A stretch of 64,000 bases of DNA, from positions 901,311 to 965,310 of the forward strand of contig JANPWX010000151.1 of the NCBI GenBank assembly GCA_024734555.1, written 5' to 3'. A program made the translations under genes and the position numbers. Of the stretch, positions 42,520 through 56,313 are shown piece by piece. The stretch's first letter is position 1; each line of letters starts with the position of its first letter. Origin of the DNA: Trochalopteron elliotii. Lineage: Eukaryota > Chordata > Aves > Passeriformes > Leiothrichidae. The notes beneath the pieces are model-generated. The model was not told the DNA's origin. It made no database searches and saw only the letters and a list, made by a program, of their open reading frames with translations.

Positions 42520-45500
42520 CCTGCAGGAAGCTCGATGAGATCTGCAGTTTGCAGTGAGCACTGCACAATCCCTACCTTAATGCCAGGTTTTGTGCTCTAG
42601 CCAGCTGATATGGCCCTATATCAGCTCTTCCATTTAATTCATGATTCCAGCCTTTGTTGTACAAGCTGGCTTATTTGTTTTTGTTGAGATTAAGAATTCA
42701 GGCAGTAAGTAAATCAAATGCTTGAACAGGTGTAGAAAGAGTATTTGCCCTGTGTAGGATAGAGTTACAAGCAGTTTCATTCTGATGAGACAAACAGATG
42801 CTCCAGATAAACTGCTGATAAAAGGAATTATTATACTGGCAAAGATCCACCACGTTCCCCTGTAGCACATGGGTGTCATAGTCAAGCATCCAGACAGAAG
42901 CCATGGGTGAGATCCATCTAGCATGGCTAACAATAGGCATCTATAAATGTAGTCATGTCACTGAGCAGTGTGATCATCAGTTTTAAATCATGTCCTGAAA
43001 AAATATTAACATAAGTTGGACATCTGTGAAAAGAATACACTGCTGTGTAAAGAAAGTAATGCGTTGCAAAAAATAAAATGATAAGGGAATTATAAGGGAA
43101 ATCCAAGGTTGCACACCATAGATCTGAAATCCTGATCAACCTGGCCAAGCAGATTTTGTTTTCTCCAGATGGGTTTGGTGGTTGTTCTCCTCCTTGTTCA
43201 GCACTGGGGCATCTCTAGCTGTAATCTCATTAGCACTATTAGGCTGTGATTGTGCTTGTGGTCTGTTGCTGGTGTGCATTTGAGCAGACAGATGATTCTG
43301 GGAGCTCTCACAGTTGAGAGAGATGGGGGTCCCTTGTTTCTCATGAGGTTTGCAAATCCTGCACCCCTGACTTTGGGAAGGCCCTGTTTGCAGAGCAGGG
43401 GGAAGGCAAACAGGGCCAGGTCCACTCAGCCCAGGCACACAAGGGCAGCTTGTGAGCACCAGCTCCTGTTGGTGTGCTGGAGTCACGTGTGGGCACAATA
43501 CTGGCACAGCACACTCCCCTCAGTGTGTAAATAGCATAAAGCTGTGCCTGTGTGATGTTGGCATGACAGGCTGGGCTACTACAGAGCAAAAACAGAAGTC
43601 AGGGATTAATTATGTGCTCCTTTCTCCACCCCCAGAGCCACTGCTGTGTCCTGCTTTGTCCTGCCTGTTACAACCAACACAAGCATAGAGGCTTTTGTTT
43701 AGTTGGCCCCTTTGAGCAAACTAAAAAATATTTTGATGATATTTCTGGAGTCAGATACAAATCTTTTCATTCAGTTTTATCCCATTACTCTTCATTACCA
43801 TTCCAGGGGACACCACAAATACCTTGAGTTCCTCTTCCTCATCCCTGCATCACTCAAACACGAGTCCAGAGCTCTGTTCCTCAGCAGCAGTGGAGTGTGA
43901 GTGCTCCTGGAGCCCGCTGTGTGACCCCTGCACATGTGGATCTCCTGCACACAAACCCACAGCAGCTGATGTCATTCAGGCATGAGCCTTGGGAGGCAGG
44001 CTGCTGAATGAGTGCCAGGGTACCACACAGCTCATAAATATGGAGAAGCCACGGGCCCTTAGCCCAACAAGCTCAGATTCAGAAACGTTTAGCAGATGTT
44101 CTGGCTGTGGGGGAGGAAAACAGGAGATGAATAACTACAATACTGCAATAGCAAATACTTGGTTGATGAAGCTGCACAAAGAAATTAGAATGACAAACAC
44201 ACCCTTTTACCAGGACTTTGACCTATCCATAAAACATCATCAACATGTTTTATTAATAGCAGTTCCACATTCTCAAGATCAATAAAGTGACTTCATTGAT
44301 TTACTTTTCCCTTTTTATTAATACTTCTCTAAACAGTGATGAATTTGGATTGAACATAGGTAGAGTCTTTTTTATAGCTTGTCAAAGAATAGCTCCAGTA
44401 GTTCTAATAAAGCTCTAAGCTTCTCAACCAGGTCAACACAACTAAAGAGAACCTATCCATGGTTAAGAGTTTGAGGGAAGCTCCCAAATCTGTTTGAGAT
44501 TTGAGGCTGTCAGTTATTTCCAGACAACACCACAAGGGAGCTGCTGTGTACACTTCCTTAAAGGAGTAAAAAGCTGTTGTTTTAAAAACAAGCATAGAAA
44601 ACACAGCTCAGGCTCTCCCTTAATCCAAACTCCAAATAGTAAACATGCCTTTTAGACCTTGGTGCATCCTACATGGAGTAAACCAATCTCAACTTTCCAG
44701 GCAGCTCTTGTGGGGAATTTGTATGGCCCAAATTAGATGAAGAACCAATGAAGGGTCTCCATAATGACCTTGCAGGAATTGCCATTACATTTCACCAAGG
44801 TACATTTGAATCCATTCCCTTCTGACTGTCTTGAGTACAAGGAAATGCTGTGCTTGTGATTTTTTGGTTGATGTATTAATTGTAGGCCAGCACTCTAGTA
44901 GTACTTCATCTGGGTATGGTGTCCTTGCATATCTGTATTTTCTTCCTTGACAAGCACTTGTCTTACTGCTTTGAATGATCTCACACCTCTTTACACACTT
45001 GAACTGAAGCATGAAGTGAAACTCAGCTGGGCTACTCTTCCCAGCCCTTAGCATAATGTGCCATTTTGGGAGGGAGTTTTCTGCACTGGTGTAGCCTTTG
45101 CTTTGTGTTAATTCTATTTAGAACTTTACAGTATAGTGAAGTGAAAGTTGTGTGTTTCTCATCAGCTTCTCATATGCCCACGGTCCTGAGTCATAGCAGC
45201 AAACCCAATGCTGCAACTTTATATTTTACTGCTTGGCAAAATCTGTGAGCAGTGAAATTGTGTGCACAGAGCCAGAGCCTCTCTTATTCTTAAAATAGTT
45301 CCAAATGCTAAGGTCTATCCTGAACACTCAGCAGATTTGCATGTAGCCCCAGAGAAAACTTCCTTATTAGTTCCTATCAGAATGCTTATTTTTTTTCAGC
45401 ATGAAAAGTGAGAATTTTCACTTTTTCAGTTTCAGTTAGAAACTTTTATCTACATGATCAAAACTCACTGGTTTTGATGGGCTGGCTTTTTATTTTCCTT

Positions 45501-46700
45501 TTTAACTGCAGAAGTTTTTACCCAGAGAAGTTTCTACTTAGTGAGCCAAGAGAGAGGGTTTTTTTCAAGTGAATTAGATTTGTATTTGTTTCCTTGCAAC
45601 CAAACAGCACCAGCAATTCATTTGAAATTCAGCTTCCAGCTCAGCACACAACATCAGTCCGGATTAGGGTGTGCATGTGTGTTCAGAGGTGGTGCAGGGG
45701 GTTAAACACATCATTTCATAAATATTACAGCTATTCAAATGCCTTTGCAGTGAATAATCACTTGCATCAGGAGAATGATGGGTGCCTGGTGACTTCTGCC
45801 TTGCATCTGAACCACAGACTGAACACTTGTGTTCTTGCTCAGGAAGTCAGTGCTCCAGAACAACTGGACAGAAAGCAGGAAATTTTAAAACCTCTGTAGA
45901 CAAGACTAGTCCTTCAGTTCCTTCTGGAAACAATTCCTCTTTTGGAAGCTCTTAGCTGCTCATTTGTATACAGATTATTTTTACATTAAAAAAAAAAAAA
46001 GAAAAAAGGGTTTAGCTGTTCAAATAAGTGTGAGCATGAGAAAACAAGACTATAACTCATCAAGATCCCAATTCAGCTGCTTGCAGCAGCTGGCAATTCA
46101 AATACAGTGATTTCTAACAGAAACACAGGAGAAAAGAGTTCCTTTTAATGGAGAGAATCTCAGGGCCTTCAGTGGCAGTTTGGTTTCATGTTGTGGCCTT
46201 GACTTTTACAGAACTGAGGCAAAAAACAACAAAAATCCTCTGTCACTGCAAATGTCACACTAAAATGTATAAACAGGAGGGATGATTGCAGAGCACACCA
46301 AATGCTCCTTCCCTTTTGCATCATACTGGTAAGGCTGGGAACTCAACTGGGAATGTGCTGGATGCTGTTCCTGCTCAGAGAAATTCAGGAAGAATGTGGA
46401 TTAAAGTGAGAGAACACCATGAATCAACAGAGCCTCACTCAATCTAAACTAGGAGGACAGGCAAGAAGAAATGGAGTTTCAGGTCTGGGGAATGTGATAA
46501 GTGACATGAGAAATCTTCGTGTATCTAAAAGGATGTTCAGGAGTGAGAGGAGAAAATGGGGGTTTTTTTTGTCTCTGTTGGGTAGGATGAGATGTACATG
46601 TAAATTGTGGTAAAAGGGTTCCAAGTTGACCATTAGGGGAAACTTTCTAAAGGCAAAAAGAGTGAATCAGGAGAAAAGCACATCTTTCCTGGATAGACGG
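42520..46700. other. Non-coding, no gene recognised
   Basis: AT-rich sequence with an A13 run near 45988. No splice-framed exon, RNA gene or delimited mobile element found. Confidence 0.4.
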
Positions 46701-46739
46701 TGGTGTCTGCACTGGGGAGGTCTTTGAGAGGTAAAACAG

Positions 46740-46815
46740 ATGGGACAGAGATGCTTTCACAGGGCTGGAGTTAGATGACCTCTCAGTATCCCTTCCAGTG
46801 CTGTGTTTTGGTGAT
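46740..46815 (+). mobile_element. Possible CR1 3'-end remnant
   Basis: GGGCTGGAGTTAGATGACCT then TATCCCTTCCAGTGCTGTG resembles the last 60 bases of CR1 (GGTTGGACTAGATGACCT...CCCTTCCAACCC). Diverged, so the assignment is tentative. Confidence 0.4.
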
Positions 46816-47739
46816 CACCTCCTCATTTGAAAATCCACTTGCTGTGTTTTTACTTCCTATTTCCAGATGTGGGACTCTGCTCTGGGATAGTATGTGTCCA
46901 GTGGAATTTGGTGCTCTTGGTTTAAAGAGATTACAAATTCCCAGAGCAGCTTGCACCTGGCAAGTCCTGAACCTTGGAAGGTTGTCAAAATAGAATTTAA
47001 GATTCCTTGGCTATTTTTACTGTAAAAATCGCTTTGATTTCATAGAGATACCAAAAACTTTCTTGAATTTTCTTCCTTGTTATACTCCTTGTCTGACTGG
47101 AAGCAACACCTGGGCCTTATAAGCCTCCAATAATTTTTCTTGGACTACATAAAAAAGCCAGGCCTTATTTTTCTCTACAGACTTTTGAAAATGGGACACT
47201 GTGCCATACCCTGACTTCATTTTGAGCAGTAGCAGGTCATCTCCTTTAAAAAGCTCTGGGACCACAACATTTTTCCCTGGGTTGGTTTGGAGCTGCTTCC
47301 TCACCAGCTGCTCTGCTCACTGGCGGTCACTTGTGGAGTGCCAACACCCAGTTTTACAGCGCCTGCAGGCACGAATTCACAGGGAATCAATCACTGCCTG
47401 CCTGGGGCGAGGTGGCTGTTCCAGTCAACCTGGTTTCCCAGTGCAAACCAGCGGCTCTGTAAAATTCTCGGGGGAGATACAGTGCTGGGCTTGCCTTGCC
47501 CATCCCCAGCCTGGAACATCAGGCTTCTAACTAAGCTGCCACGCAGGGTTTCAGCTGTCTTGGCTCGTTTTTATGTTGCAAAATAGCCCGTTTTGTACTG
47601 ATGTTGCAGTTTTTGTGAGTGTGCTTTATGAGCCTGAAGTTCAGTACAGCACTGCCTGCCACCCTCCTCCCACTCTGCTCACCACGTGCACGTGGTGACA
47701 AGGGACATGCAGAGGCAGTGGAGTCCTTTGTTTTTGCCT

Positions 47740-48060
47740 CAGTTCTACTTTGTTTAAACCCTTCCTCTTACGGCGCATTGTGAAAACTTCCCTGGGAATC
47801 CAGGGGCATAATGATGCAAATAACCCTGTCATATGACCGAGCCTCTCTGGGTGCTGGATTCCAAAATATCGAGCCAAGACATACAAGTCTTGCTGTGGAT
47901 GCCATAGGCAGCCTCATGCTAAGAGTGCAGATGGTTCTTCCGTTCCCTAATGGGGATTGTTTGGGTCCTTATTAGCACTTCGCAAAGATTACTGTTAAAC
48001 TTGCCAGCTCTCCTCCGGACTGTTCAGAGTGCTCAGCCAGTAATCCCTGCAAACACCGCC
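47740..48060. promoter_or_regulatory. Candidate conserved regulatory element
   Basis: Repeat-free sequence with CTTACGGCGCATTGTGAAAA, GGCATAATGATGCAAATAAC, CATATGACC and CCTTATTAGCACTTCGC. Isolated CpGs within an otherwise CpG-poor region and factor-like words suggest constraint. Confidence 0.25.
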
Positions 48061-48949
48061 CCGGGAGAGCATTTTGAAACATCTCCTGTATCACTGGATG
48101 TAAACCCCCTCCTCCATCTGCTTTCATTTTTCAATAATTAACACACCCCCAACCTGCCTCTTTGCAGGGGAGGACACCTGCAAATATTGGTTTTGAACAG
48201 GTAATGGAAACTGCTGCCTCCCCTGCAAAGAGCTGCTCTGTCGGTGACCTTCAGGGACTTCCAAGGGGGAATATTCCCTGTCTGCAGCTCTTGCCACCCT
48301 TTGGTGCTTGTATGGGCATGACCTGGTGCATCTGCTCAGGTAAGGACAGGTGTCCTTGCCAGGTTTTCCAACACATAAGCTGAATCAGCAGGCTGAGGCT
48401 CTCCAGTGATTGCAACCAGTAGCTCTAATTTCTGTGCTCATGGAAACTCCATCAGTAAACAGGGTGGGTTGAGCCAAGTTTAGATCAGCTAAAGGCTTTC
48501 CTCCATCTGTTCTCAGACATGGATATAGATAGTGAATCGGGAATTGTGCACTTCTGGCTGATATTTGTCATACCCCTCTGTAGTAAGAATTTGCTCAGCC
48601 ATATCATTAACTCATTTTATGCATCTCTGATGAATGATACCTGCTCGGTGTTTTATCATGTGTTATTACAATACCTAACTACTCTTCGTGCCAAAATCTC
48701 TAATATGCTATGGAGATCAAAACTTCTCTTAAGGCAGGGTTTGGAAGGCTGTGGCTTTGGCAGGATATTTCTGGGTTCCTCTCAGTGCTTTCTTGAAGAC
48801 CAGGGCTGGCTCATTTCCCTGTCCAGCCAGTATTGGTACACTGTCACCTCGGTGTAACCTGAGGGATTAGTCAATATTTGTGGCTCCCCAACTGAGCTGA
48901 TTAGCAGGAGGCAAGGATGATGGCAGCAGCATCCACCTGCTGCAAGGCT

Positions 48950-50110
48950 GCTCATCTTCCCGAGCGCAGGGACCAGGAGCGCATCGGGATCCAAACGGGA
49001 CGAGCTGCTGTGACCGCCGCCGCGAGCTTCTCCCCAGCCACCCCCGACCCCAAAATATCTCCGGACTTGTCTCATGGCGACTTTACAAGCGTCTTTGCGG
49101 CCGATTTTAGATCTGACTTATTTGCCGCTTTCGTCCCGCCGGTTCCTTGGGTACCGCCATCGCTTGGCTCCATCAGCGTCTCCGGTGTCCCGGGGCACGG
49201 GGCGCGCCCCCGACGCGCGCCCCCCCCCGCCCGGGGAAGCTTTGAACGGTCGCAGCCTCGCCCCGCCCCTTTTTTTGATCTCCGCCAATCCTCGCCCGGC
49301 CTGTAGCAATTCGAGCGGTGGGAGCGTACCACTGCCACAGGGGGGCGGGGGAGCAGCGGCAGCGTTTAGGGGCGGTGGGAGAGAACCGCGTGGGGGATGG
49401 TGCCCGTTCTCCACCACACTTGTTGCTTTCCCGTTGCTTTCGCTCTGTTCCCCTTGTCTCCCCTCTTCACCGCGGGNNNNNNNNNNNNNNNNNNNNNNNN
49501 NNNNNNNNNNNNNNNNNNNNNNNNNNNNNNNNNNNNNNNNNNNNNNNNNNNNNNNNNNNNNNNNNNNNNNNNNNNNNNNNNNNNNNNNNNNNNNNNNNNN
49601 NNNNNNNNNNNNNNNNNNNNNNNNNNNNNNNNNNNNNNNNNNNNNNNNNNNNNNNNNNNNNNNNNNNNNNNNNNNNNNNNNNNNNNNNNNNNNNNNNNNN
49701 NNNNNNNNNNNNNNNNNNNNNNNNNNNNNNNNNNNNNNNNNNNNNNNNNNNNNNNNNNNNNNNNNNNNNNNNNNNNNNNNNNNNNNNNNNNNNNNNNNNN
49801 NNNNNNNNNNNNNNNNNNNNNNNNNNNNNNNNNNNNNNNNNNNNNNNNNNNNNNNNNNNNNNNNNNNNNCGGTGCCGGGGCGGGTAGAGAGGGCGCGCTG
49901 CCGGCGGGCGCTGCTGCCGCTGCGGCTCGGCCTTATCGCCCGGAGCGCCGTGCGGGTGCCTCGCACCGACCGCCACAGGGTCACAAAGTGCTGCCGGTGC
50001 TTCCGTCACACGGAGCTTACGGCACCCTACGTGAGGCACGGCATAAACCGCCCGCGGGTCGCGCAGGCTGCTGCTTGTCTTGCCTTTACCCTTTTTATTG
50101 CCGTTCGAGA
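48950..50110. promoter_or_regulatory. CpG island interrupted by an assembly gap (probable promoter)
   Basis: CpG density is high on both sides of the 393-N run: GGGGCGCGCCCCCGACGCGC before it and GCGGCTCGGCCTTATCGCCC after it. A CCAAT box (CTCCGCCAATCCTC) lies at about 49280. By synteny MICAL3 is the next gene beyond PEX26 and would point rightward, so this could be its promoter, but no MICAL3 coding exon is present in the window. The first exon itself is probably hidden by the gap. Confidence 0.55.
49477..49869. other. Assembly gap (393 N)
   Basis: Run of unknown bases in the middle of the second CpG island. The core of the promoter and first exon cannot be read. Confidence 0.95.
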
Positions 50111-50119
50111 TAATCTCGC

Positions 50120-53100
50120 TACGAGGGGTTGTAATGCTTGTGCCTCTGTTCATTTGTTTGTCGTGTTATGGTTCATTCTTAATCTCGGCGGGCTGTTGTC
50201 CTAAGATGTGTTTAAGGGTGTTTAGTACTTAACGAAGATAGCTGTTTCTGAACGTAGGTTTTCTTGTATAATAATAAAAACCTCCTTATCTAGTCACTGC
50301 AATGACTTGATTCCGTATTCTGAAAAAATCCTCTCTTACCTCATGGAGTGATCTATTTAAGGTTAGTGCTCTGGAGCACCTGGAAAAGTTCCCTCCATCT
50401 CGACAAAAGTCACTGTTAAATCTGGTACGATAAAAAAATTCTGCTTCCGTTCTTGGTCCTGTTGTGCTGCTTTGAAAGTTGAGCAAAATGAAGAATCTTT
50501 GAGTGTTAGACTCAAAGTTGGCGTTCTTGGTTATTCTGCGCTTTAAATGAACTTGGTCTGTGCTAGTGCAGTGGACTTAGGGGAAGCCGAGCAAATAAAT
50601 GTGGATAAGCTGGATATACTGAAACTGATCATCCATTCGGCTCCTTTTAGCTAGAAACTTGGAAAGATACAAGGTAACCGGGCTATGAGAAATGCAATAA
50701 ACAAGCTTTTCTTTGTGTAACTATGCACTTGCTTGAAATATGCTGCTTTTACCAATAGTTATGCTAATATCTTTCTCTATTTCTTATAACTTACATATTC
50801 TATTTCTCACTGTCGCACTTTCAGTGCTTGTGTTTGGGTTGGTTGCGCTGCAGGGATATGTTCAGTAAAAATAACTCACTGCATGGGAATTAAGCTCTTC
50901 AATCATGGGAATATTTATGCTGCCCTGAGAGTCTGTGAAAGCTCGCTGGTACAAAACTAGATTTAAATTGAAGTTGGCAGTGCCCCTTTAAACCAGCCAA
51001 AAGTCCACTGCACGTTCATCTGCAGCTGCAAAATCACACTACAGTTAAGAAAACTGATGTATTTGTATTTAGCTTGCAGCTTGCTAAAATACTTGTGTCT
51101 AAGTCGATGGCTTAACTCAGTATGCTTTACTTGTATTTGTTCATGTCTTAAATTACAGTTGGAAGGCACACCTTAGAGCTAAATGCTGGTGTTGGTAATC
51201 CTGTAATTATTAAATTAATGGATGGGGAACTGCTCTGCAATGTTACAGGACAACCATAAATATTTTTCTTCTGCCAGTTATTTCTGAGTATTTGTGCAGA
51301 AGAAATAACTAATAGTTGTGCTGCTGCTGGATTACATGTATCTCAGTTTCAATATTCAATAAATTTGAATACAAACCCTGTTTCTGACTATCCTGTGTGT
51401 TAAGAAAGGAGCTGTAAATAGTGTGTAACTGTGTATTCCTGCTCTAAGGCTAAACACAGCTGGCTGAGGTCAGGATGACATTTTGTTCTGAGCTTTCTTG
51501 CCTCTCTGAGTTTCAGATATCCTGCAAACATACCCCACATGAGAAATCTCAGTTAGTTTGCAGGTGCAGGTCTCTTGATAAAGGCTCTGGCACTGTTACT
51601 TTGCCAGTAACTTGAATTGCTGTTGTACACATGTTAATGCAGAGCTGATGATGCTTCTTGGAGAGACCTGAGGCAGAACTGGTCCTTACTTGGATTGTGT
51701 TCCTCTTTTCTTGTGGGATTTCAAAGAGACTTCTTAGTCACTTTGGTAATCCATGAATGGATTAGGGTGGGTTTTTTTTCTCCTTTGCAAACACAGGGTG
51801 TAATCTTAGAGTAGTAGTGCTTAGGGTAGCTGGGGTGAGGGGAGAACTGTCCCTGCTGCTGCTGTCTGTCCTTGGCAGAGGCAGGAAACTTCCACTCTGA
51901 CTGTGTCACTGGGAATTGGCCACGAGAGCAACAGCAGAGCCTGTACAGCCTGATGTTTTAGGAGTCTTTTCTCTGCCCGTTGAGCCGTGTTTTAACAACC
52001 TGGAGTAAGAAGAAACCCCATCAGTGCCGTGTAGCTGTGGCAGGGTCATCACACAGGAGCAAAGCACACACCTGCCCTGGGGGCTGCTCTTCCACGTGTG
52101 TGTTGTTAATACAGGGGTGCAAAGTGCAGCTTTCCCCGGGTACTGAGATACTCCTGCTGTGGATGTGATCCCTGGGAGGGATTTACTGCAGCAGATCCTA
52201 GTGCTAATCTCATCCTTCATCCAAAAAAGGAGAAGGGAGCAATTCCTGCTGGTCAGTGCAAGGAAGGGGGATTCCATGTGAGTTTCCCTGAGGACCTGTG
52301 TTTGCTCTAGGGTGTTTCCTTACGTCTCCCAGCAGCACTGGATGCTGCTTGTAATTAGAGAGATGGAAATAAAATAGCAGTGATGCCGAGCTGGGGTTCG
52401 TGCTGCTGTTTGGAAATGATGTGGTAAGATACAAGAGGCAGGCACTGTTTGTGTACTAGGAGGAGAGCCCAAAACCCTGGAGATAAAGCAAGAGGTAAGC
52501 TAGCATAGGAACATCGACTCACCACCCTTTTCCTTCCTTTCTCTCCTCCTCCCTCCCCAGCTGAATGACAGCTCTCGTTGTAATTGCACAGGGGAGAGGG
52601 AGAAAGGGAAAAGTTCATCCAGGAGAACCCAGGAACATACACAGGCCAAGGAATGAGAGCTGCAGTGTTTGTGAATGGTGTGAAAACATTGGGATTTCAC
52701 CGGAGTGTTTGGGGCACACCATGAGTTCAATTTCAATGAATTGTTTGTTGTCTGTCCCCGTGGGTTCCTTCTGATGTTGAGGTGGTTGGAATATGCATTA
52801 ATGAGTTGATAAGGCTCTAACAGCATTTGGTTTCTTTGTGTTAACAGTACACAGACATGGCTCTTCTCATTCTGCCTGTGTTGTACCTTGGTTTGAAAAG
52901 GCACTGAGATACTCTTGTGTATGCAGTGAGTTGTGATAGAAATGGAGTGCCCAGATGTGGGAAACAATAAAGGCAGGGGAGGTTGCTCACCTCTGTGGGC
53001 AGCCTCTCTTCTGATACCTCCCTCTTTTTTTCTCTCCTTTGAAAGTTTGATCAAGCAGCAATCATTTGCCTTGGTAGCAAGAGGAAACCGAAGGATGTTT

Positions 53101-56100
53101 TTTCTTTCTTTCTATTTCAAATCCTGAAATTTACTCCATTCAAAAGTATTCAGTAAGACTAGGAAAGGAAATGCAAGTTCTTGCTTTTCCTAGACAGCAG
53201 TAAATTAACAATAGGATTATTTCAGCTTCAGGAAGGAGGAATGTATTTCATCCCACACTTCCTGAGGGAGTTCATAACTTTTCTGTTGAAGGTGGGCAGT
53301 AGCAGCATAGTTTTTTTGCTGAAGACAAAAACTTGATTGCTCTGATAGAGATCAACTGTAGCAATAGACAACATGAGAAACTGCCTTTCATTTTTGAGAA
53401 GGGACGCTGAAGAAAGCTATGGAAATTGTGAAGAAAACCTTTTTACTACATTCCTGTCTCTCTCAGCCTGTCATCTCTTTTCTTCCCAGATCTTTATCCT
53501 TGTTATATGTTAACCTTTTTCATTCTTTCTCCACAGAGTCTTTGAGATACGATCTTTTGTGTCTAGCCACATGGTTAAAACTAGTCTAGGTTGTCCTTGC
53601 TTTGTCTGGGTTTCTTCTTAACATTCAACTGTTGAAAACAATGACCATTTTTATTGAAAGTCATTTATATGTGGGGTTACATAGCTACAGACACAAGCTA
53701 ATTTTCTTGGCCCTTTTCTGCTGTCATCTGGAGTGAGATGCTGTGGAGAACTTGACATGTAGTCCCACTTGGTAATGCAGCTTGCTTTGAGGCATTCAGC
53801 AAAGCCTTGTGGTGGCCTTTCTGTGCTTTGTTGGGGCTGAGGGAGGAGTGGCAGATGGGTGTTTTTGAGCCACGATGAAGAAGAGTCCCATAGGTTTCTG
53901 TGCTGGTGCCTCGTCTTCTGCCTTCAGAGTTGGTAACACTCTCACCTGCCATGAGCTGACTGAACCAGAGCAGCTTGGCAGTGGAATCAACAGGCCTCTG
54001 CTTATCTGCCTTGAGTGGTTTTGCCTTTTTGCTGTGTTCTCTTCTTTCCTTGGATCCACTCGTCCAGCAGTCATCTCATCCCCTGAGGTGGAGTCTCTCT
54101 GTGCAAGAGATGTGTTTCCTTGTTCTGCTCCTATGGAGCATATTACATTTTGGAGTTCTGCTTTAGACTGATGATCTCAAGTGTTATTGTAGGATACAAA
54201 ACAGAGGTAAAATCTTGCCATTTTCTGTGCTCCAACCTTCATCTGGGAGTATTTGTTTTACCTTATGGGCCTTTTGCTCTGTTTTCCTGCATTAGGATTC
54301 CAGTTGCTCAGCTTAATTAAAATCTGGGAAATAGCCTATTTACAGAATCAACTTCCTCTTTGGCCAGCAGGAAAATTGTTCTGTATTACTGCTCTCTGCC
54401 CTGCTGTTTGGAAATAATTCCTCTGAAAATGCAATGCTTTGAAGTGAGGCGAGGCTTGCTGGGGGCTGATGTGGCTGAGGGAAGAGGACATTGCAGTGCA
54501 TTGAAGGCTTTTGATAAATCTCTTTCAAGCTTTACTTTGTATCTTTTATTTTCATGGCTGTAAGATGCTTTGGAATGAACTTTGGGTGGTGCATCTGATG
54601 AAGTCTTAGGGTATAATATTCTAGTCTTCTAAGCAACTTTTGAACTAAAGTGGCAATGGGTAGCATAACTTTTACAGTGACCTCCCTTTAAATTACTGAG
54701 ATCTCTTTGCTCTGAGCTCTCACTGGAAGTGTAGACAGAACAGCAGCACTTTTGTGGGATCATATCTCTGCCATACAAATAAAGGTGCTTGTTGCTGTGT
54801 GAGTCCTAGCTAATATTGCTGTCTTTTTATGACCCTGATGGAACCGCCCTGGTTGAACAGAATGGTTGGGAGCCCCTTTTTGCCTTCCTCTTGGTGTTTC
54901 TAAATATGTTGTGCAGACTTACACAATTGCTAAAAAGTCTTGTTGGGTGTAAAGGACAACATAAACTCTGCTCTGTTTTGTGAGATGCTGCAGCTTGTAG
55001 TGAATTGCACCATTTGACACTTAGATGTTTTTCAGGATTCATTAAAGAATTGAGTCTAAAGGCACACAGAAGGCAAATTTGATTCTGACCCAGTTAAAGA
55101 GCACAAACCCAATTGATATCCATCAATGATACCCATGGGATAGGTTATTTTGGATCTGGTGTTGAGGAGTGTCCTCCAGCACTTCCAGCATCATGGTTGT
55201 GTGACTGAAGGAATGAAGGGGAGGACAGTAGACTTTATCTCCTTTGTTCTGTGTTGATGTGCTCAGAAATGAGGAATGGGGGCAGGTGTTGGCCGGGGAG
55301 TCTTGCTTTAAGCAGTCAAATCTAACAATGTTTCACTTGTTTGTTATTTTATTGGGTGGCTTTGTTTTGTGGCAGAAAGTAATTTCTTTAGTAGCAGTCT
55401 GTGTACATGGTGTATGGTACTCCATCTGCTATAAACAGAATTCTGCTTCTGCTCCATTTGAGGAAGTCTAATGCAGCTTTTCTGTGTCAGGAAGGGTAAA
55501 CAGCTTTGGGGAATGTGCCATGCTTTTGGTGATTCACTTTGCTACACTAAATCACTAATTCATTAATTAGGCAAGGTTCCCATTGAGAACTCTCTAGAGC
55601 TGTGCCTCTTGCTGTGCTGATTGTGAAGGAAGACTGGTTTGGAGTTGGCCTTTGTGTGTCACTTCCCTGGTGAGCCTGGGAATGCTGGTGCCTCGCTCCA
55701 GGTACTTCAGGTTTCTTCCAGGTCTTGTGTCGTTTGTCTTGCTGCTTATGAACAGAATCTAAACACACTCTAGACATGTAAACACACTCTAGACTTTCCA
55801 GGGGTAGTAGGGATGCTTATACTTTTTGGTAGCAATAGCCATGAGCCAGTAGGACCAAGGGATGAGTCCAGGACATGCCTCGTGGGCTGGGTGAGCTGTG
55901 TGCAGTTTGCTGCGTTCCTTTCTTGGAGAGGAATTGGTTAATGCTGATTTAGAAATGGTGTAGTATCAGCTGGGATCTAAAGCAGCTAAATTGCTTGCAG
56001 AGTGTCACTTGAGATGTTTGCTTCCTCCTTAGGAGAATTCTTCTGCTAATGTGCCCTTTTCTGGACCATTGTCTAGATGTCTCATCAGTCTGGAGAGGCC

Positions 56101-56310
56101 TGTTTTTTCTGCCATGTGCTCTGTGCAGAGTTTATTTTTAAATAGTTACTGAAGCAACAGTCTTCCAAAGTGTGTTAGGGTAGGAGGAATTAAAATGTTT
56201 AGTGATCCTCTGAAAGTCTAGGTTAAAAAAAATACATTTGTATCTTCTGTTCTCCCGGCCTGGTTGAAACTGTGTTAAAGACGACTTGTTTATTTTCTGT
56301 TTTTCTTCCT
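50120..56310. other. Non-coding, probably an intron of a rightward gene
   Basis: T-rich plus strand (bias toward T over A), which is common in introns transcribed from the plus strand. No exon with convincing splice sites was found. A donor-like GCAAGAG|GTAAGC at 52493-52494 lacks a matching acceptor. Confidence 0.35.
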
Positions 56311-56313
56311 CAG

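Noticed and set aside
49074..50204. 376-codon frame across the second gap
   Set aside because: Mostly N plus CpG-island sequence. No recognisable protein on either side.
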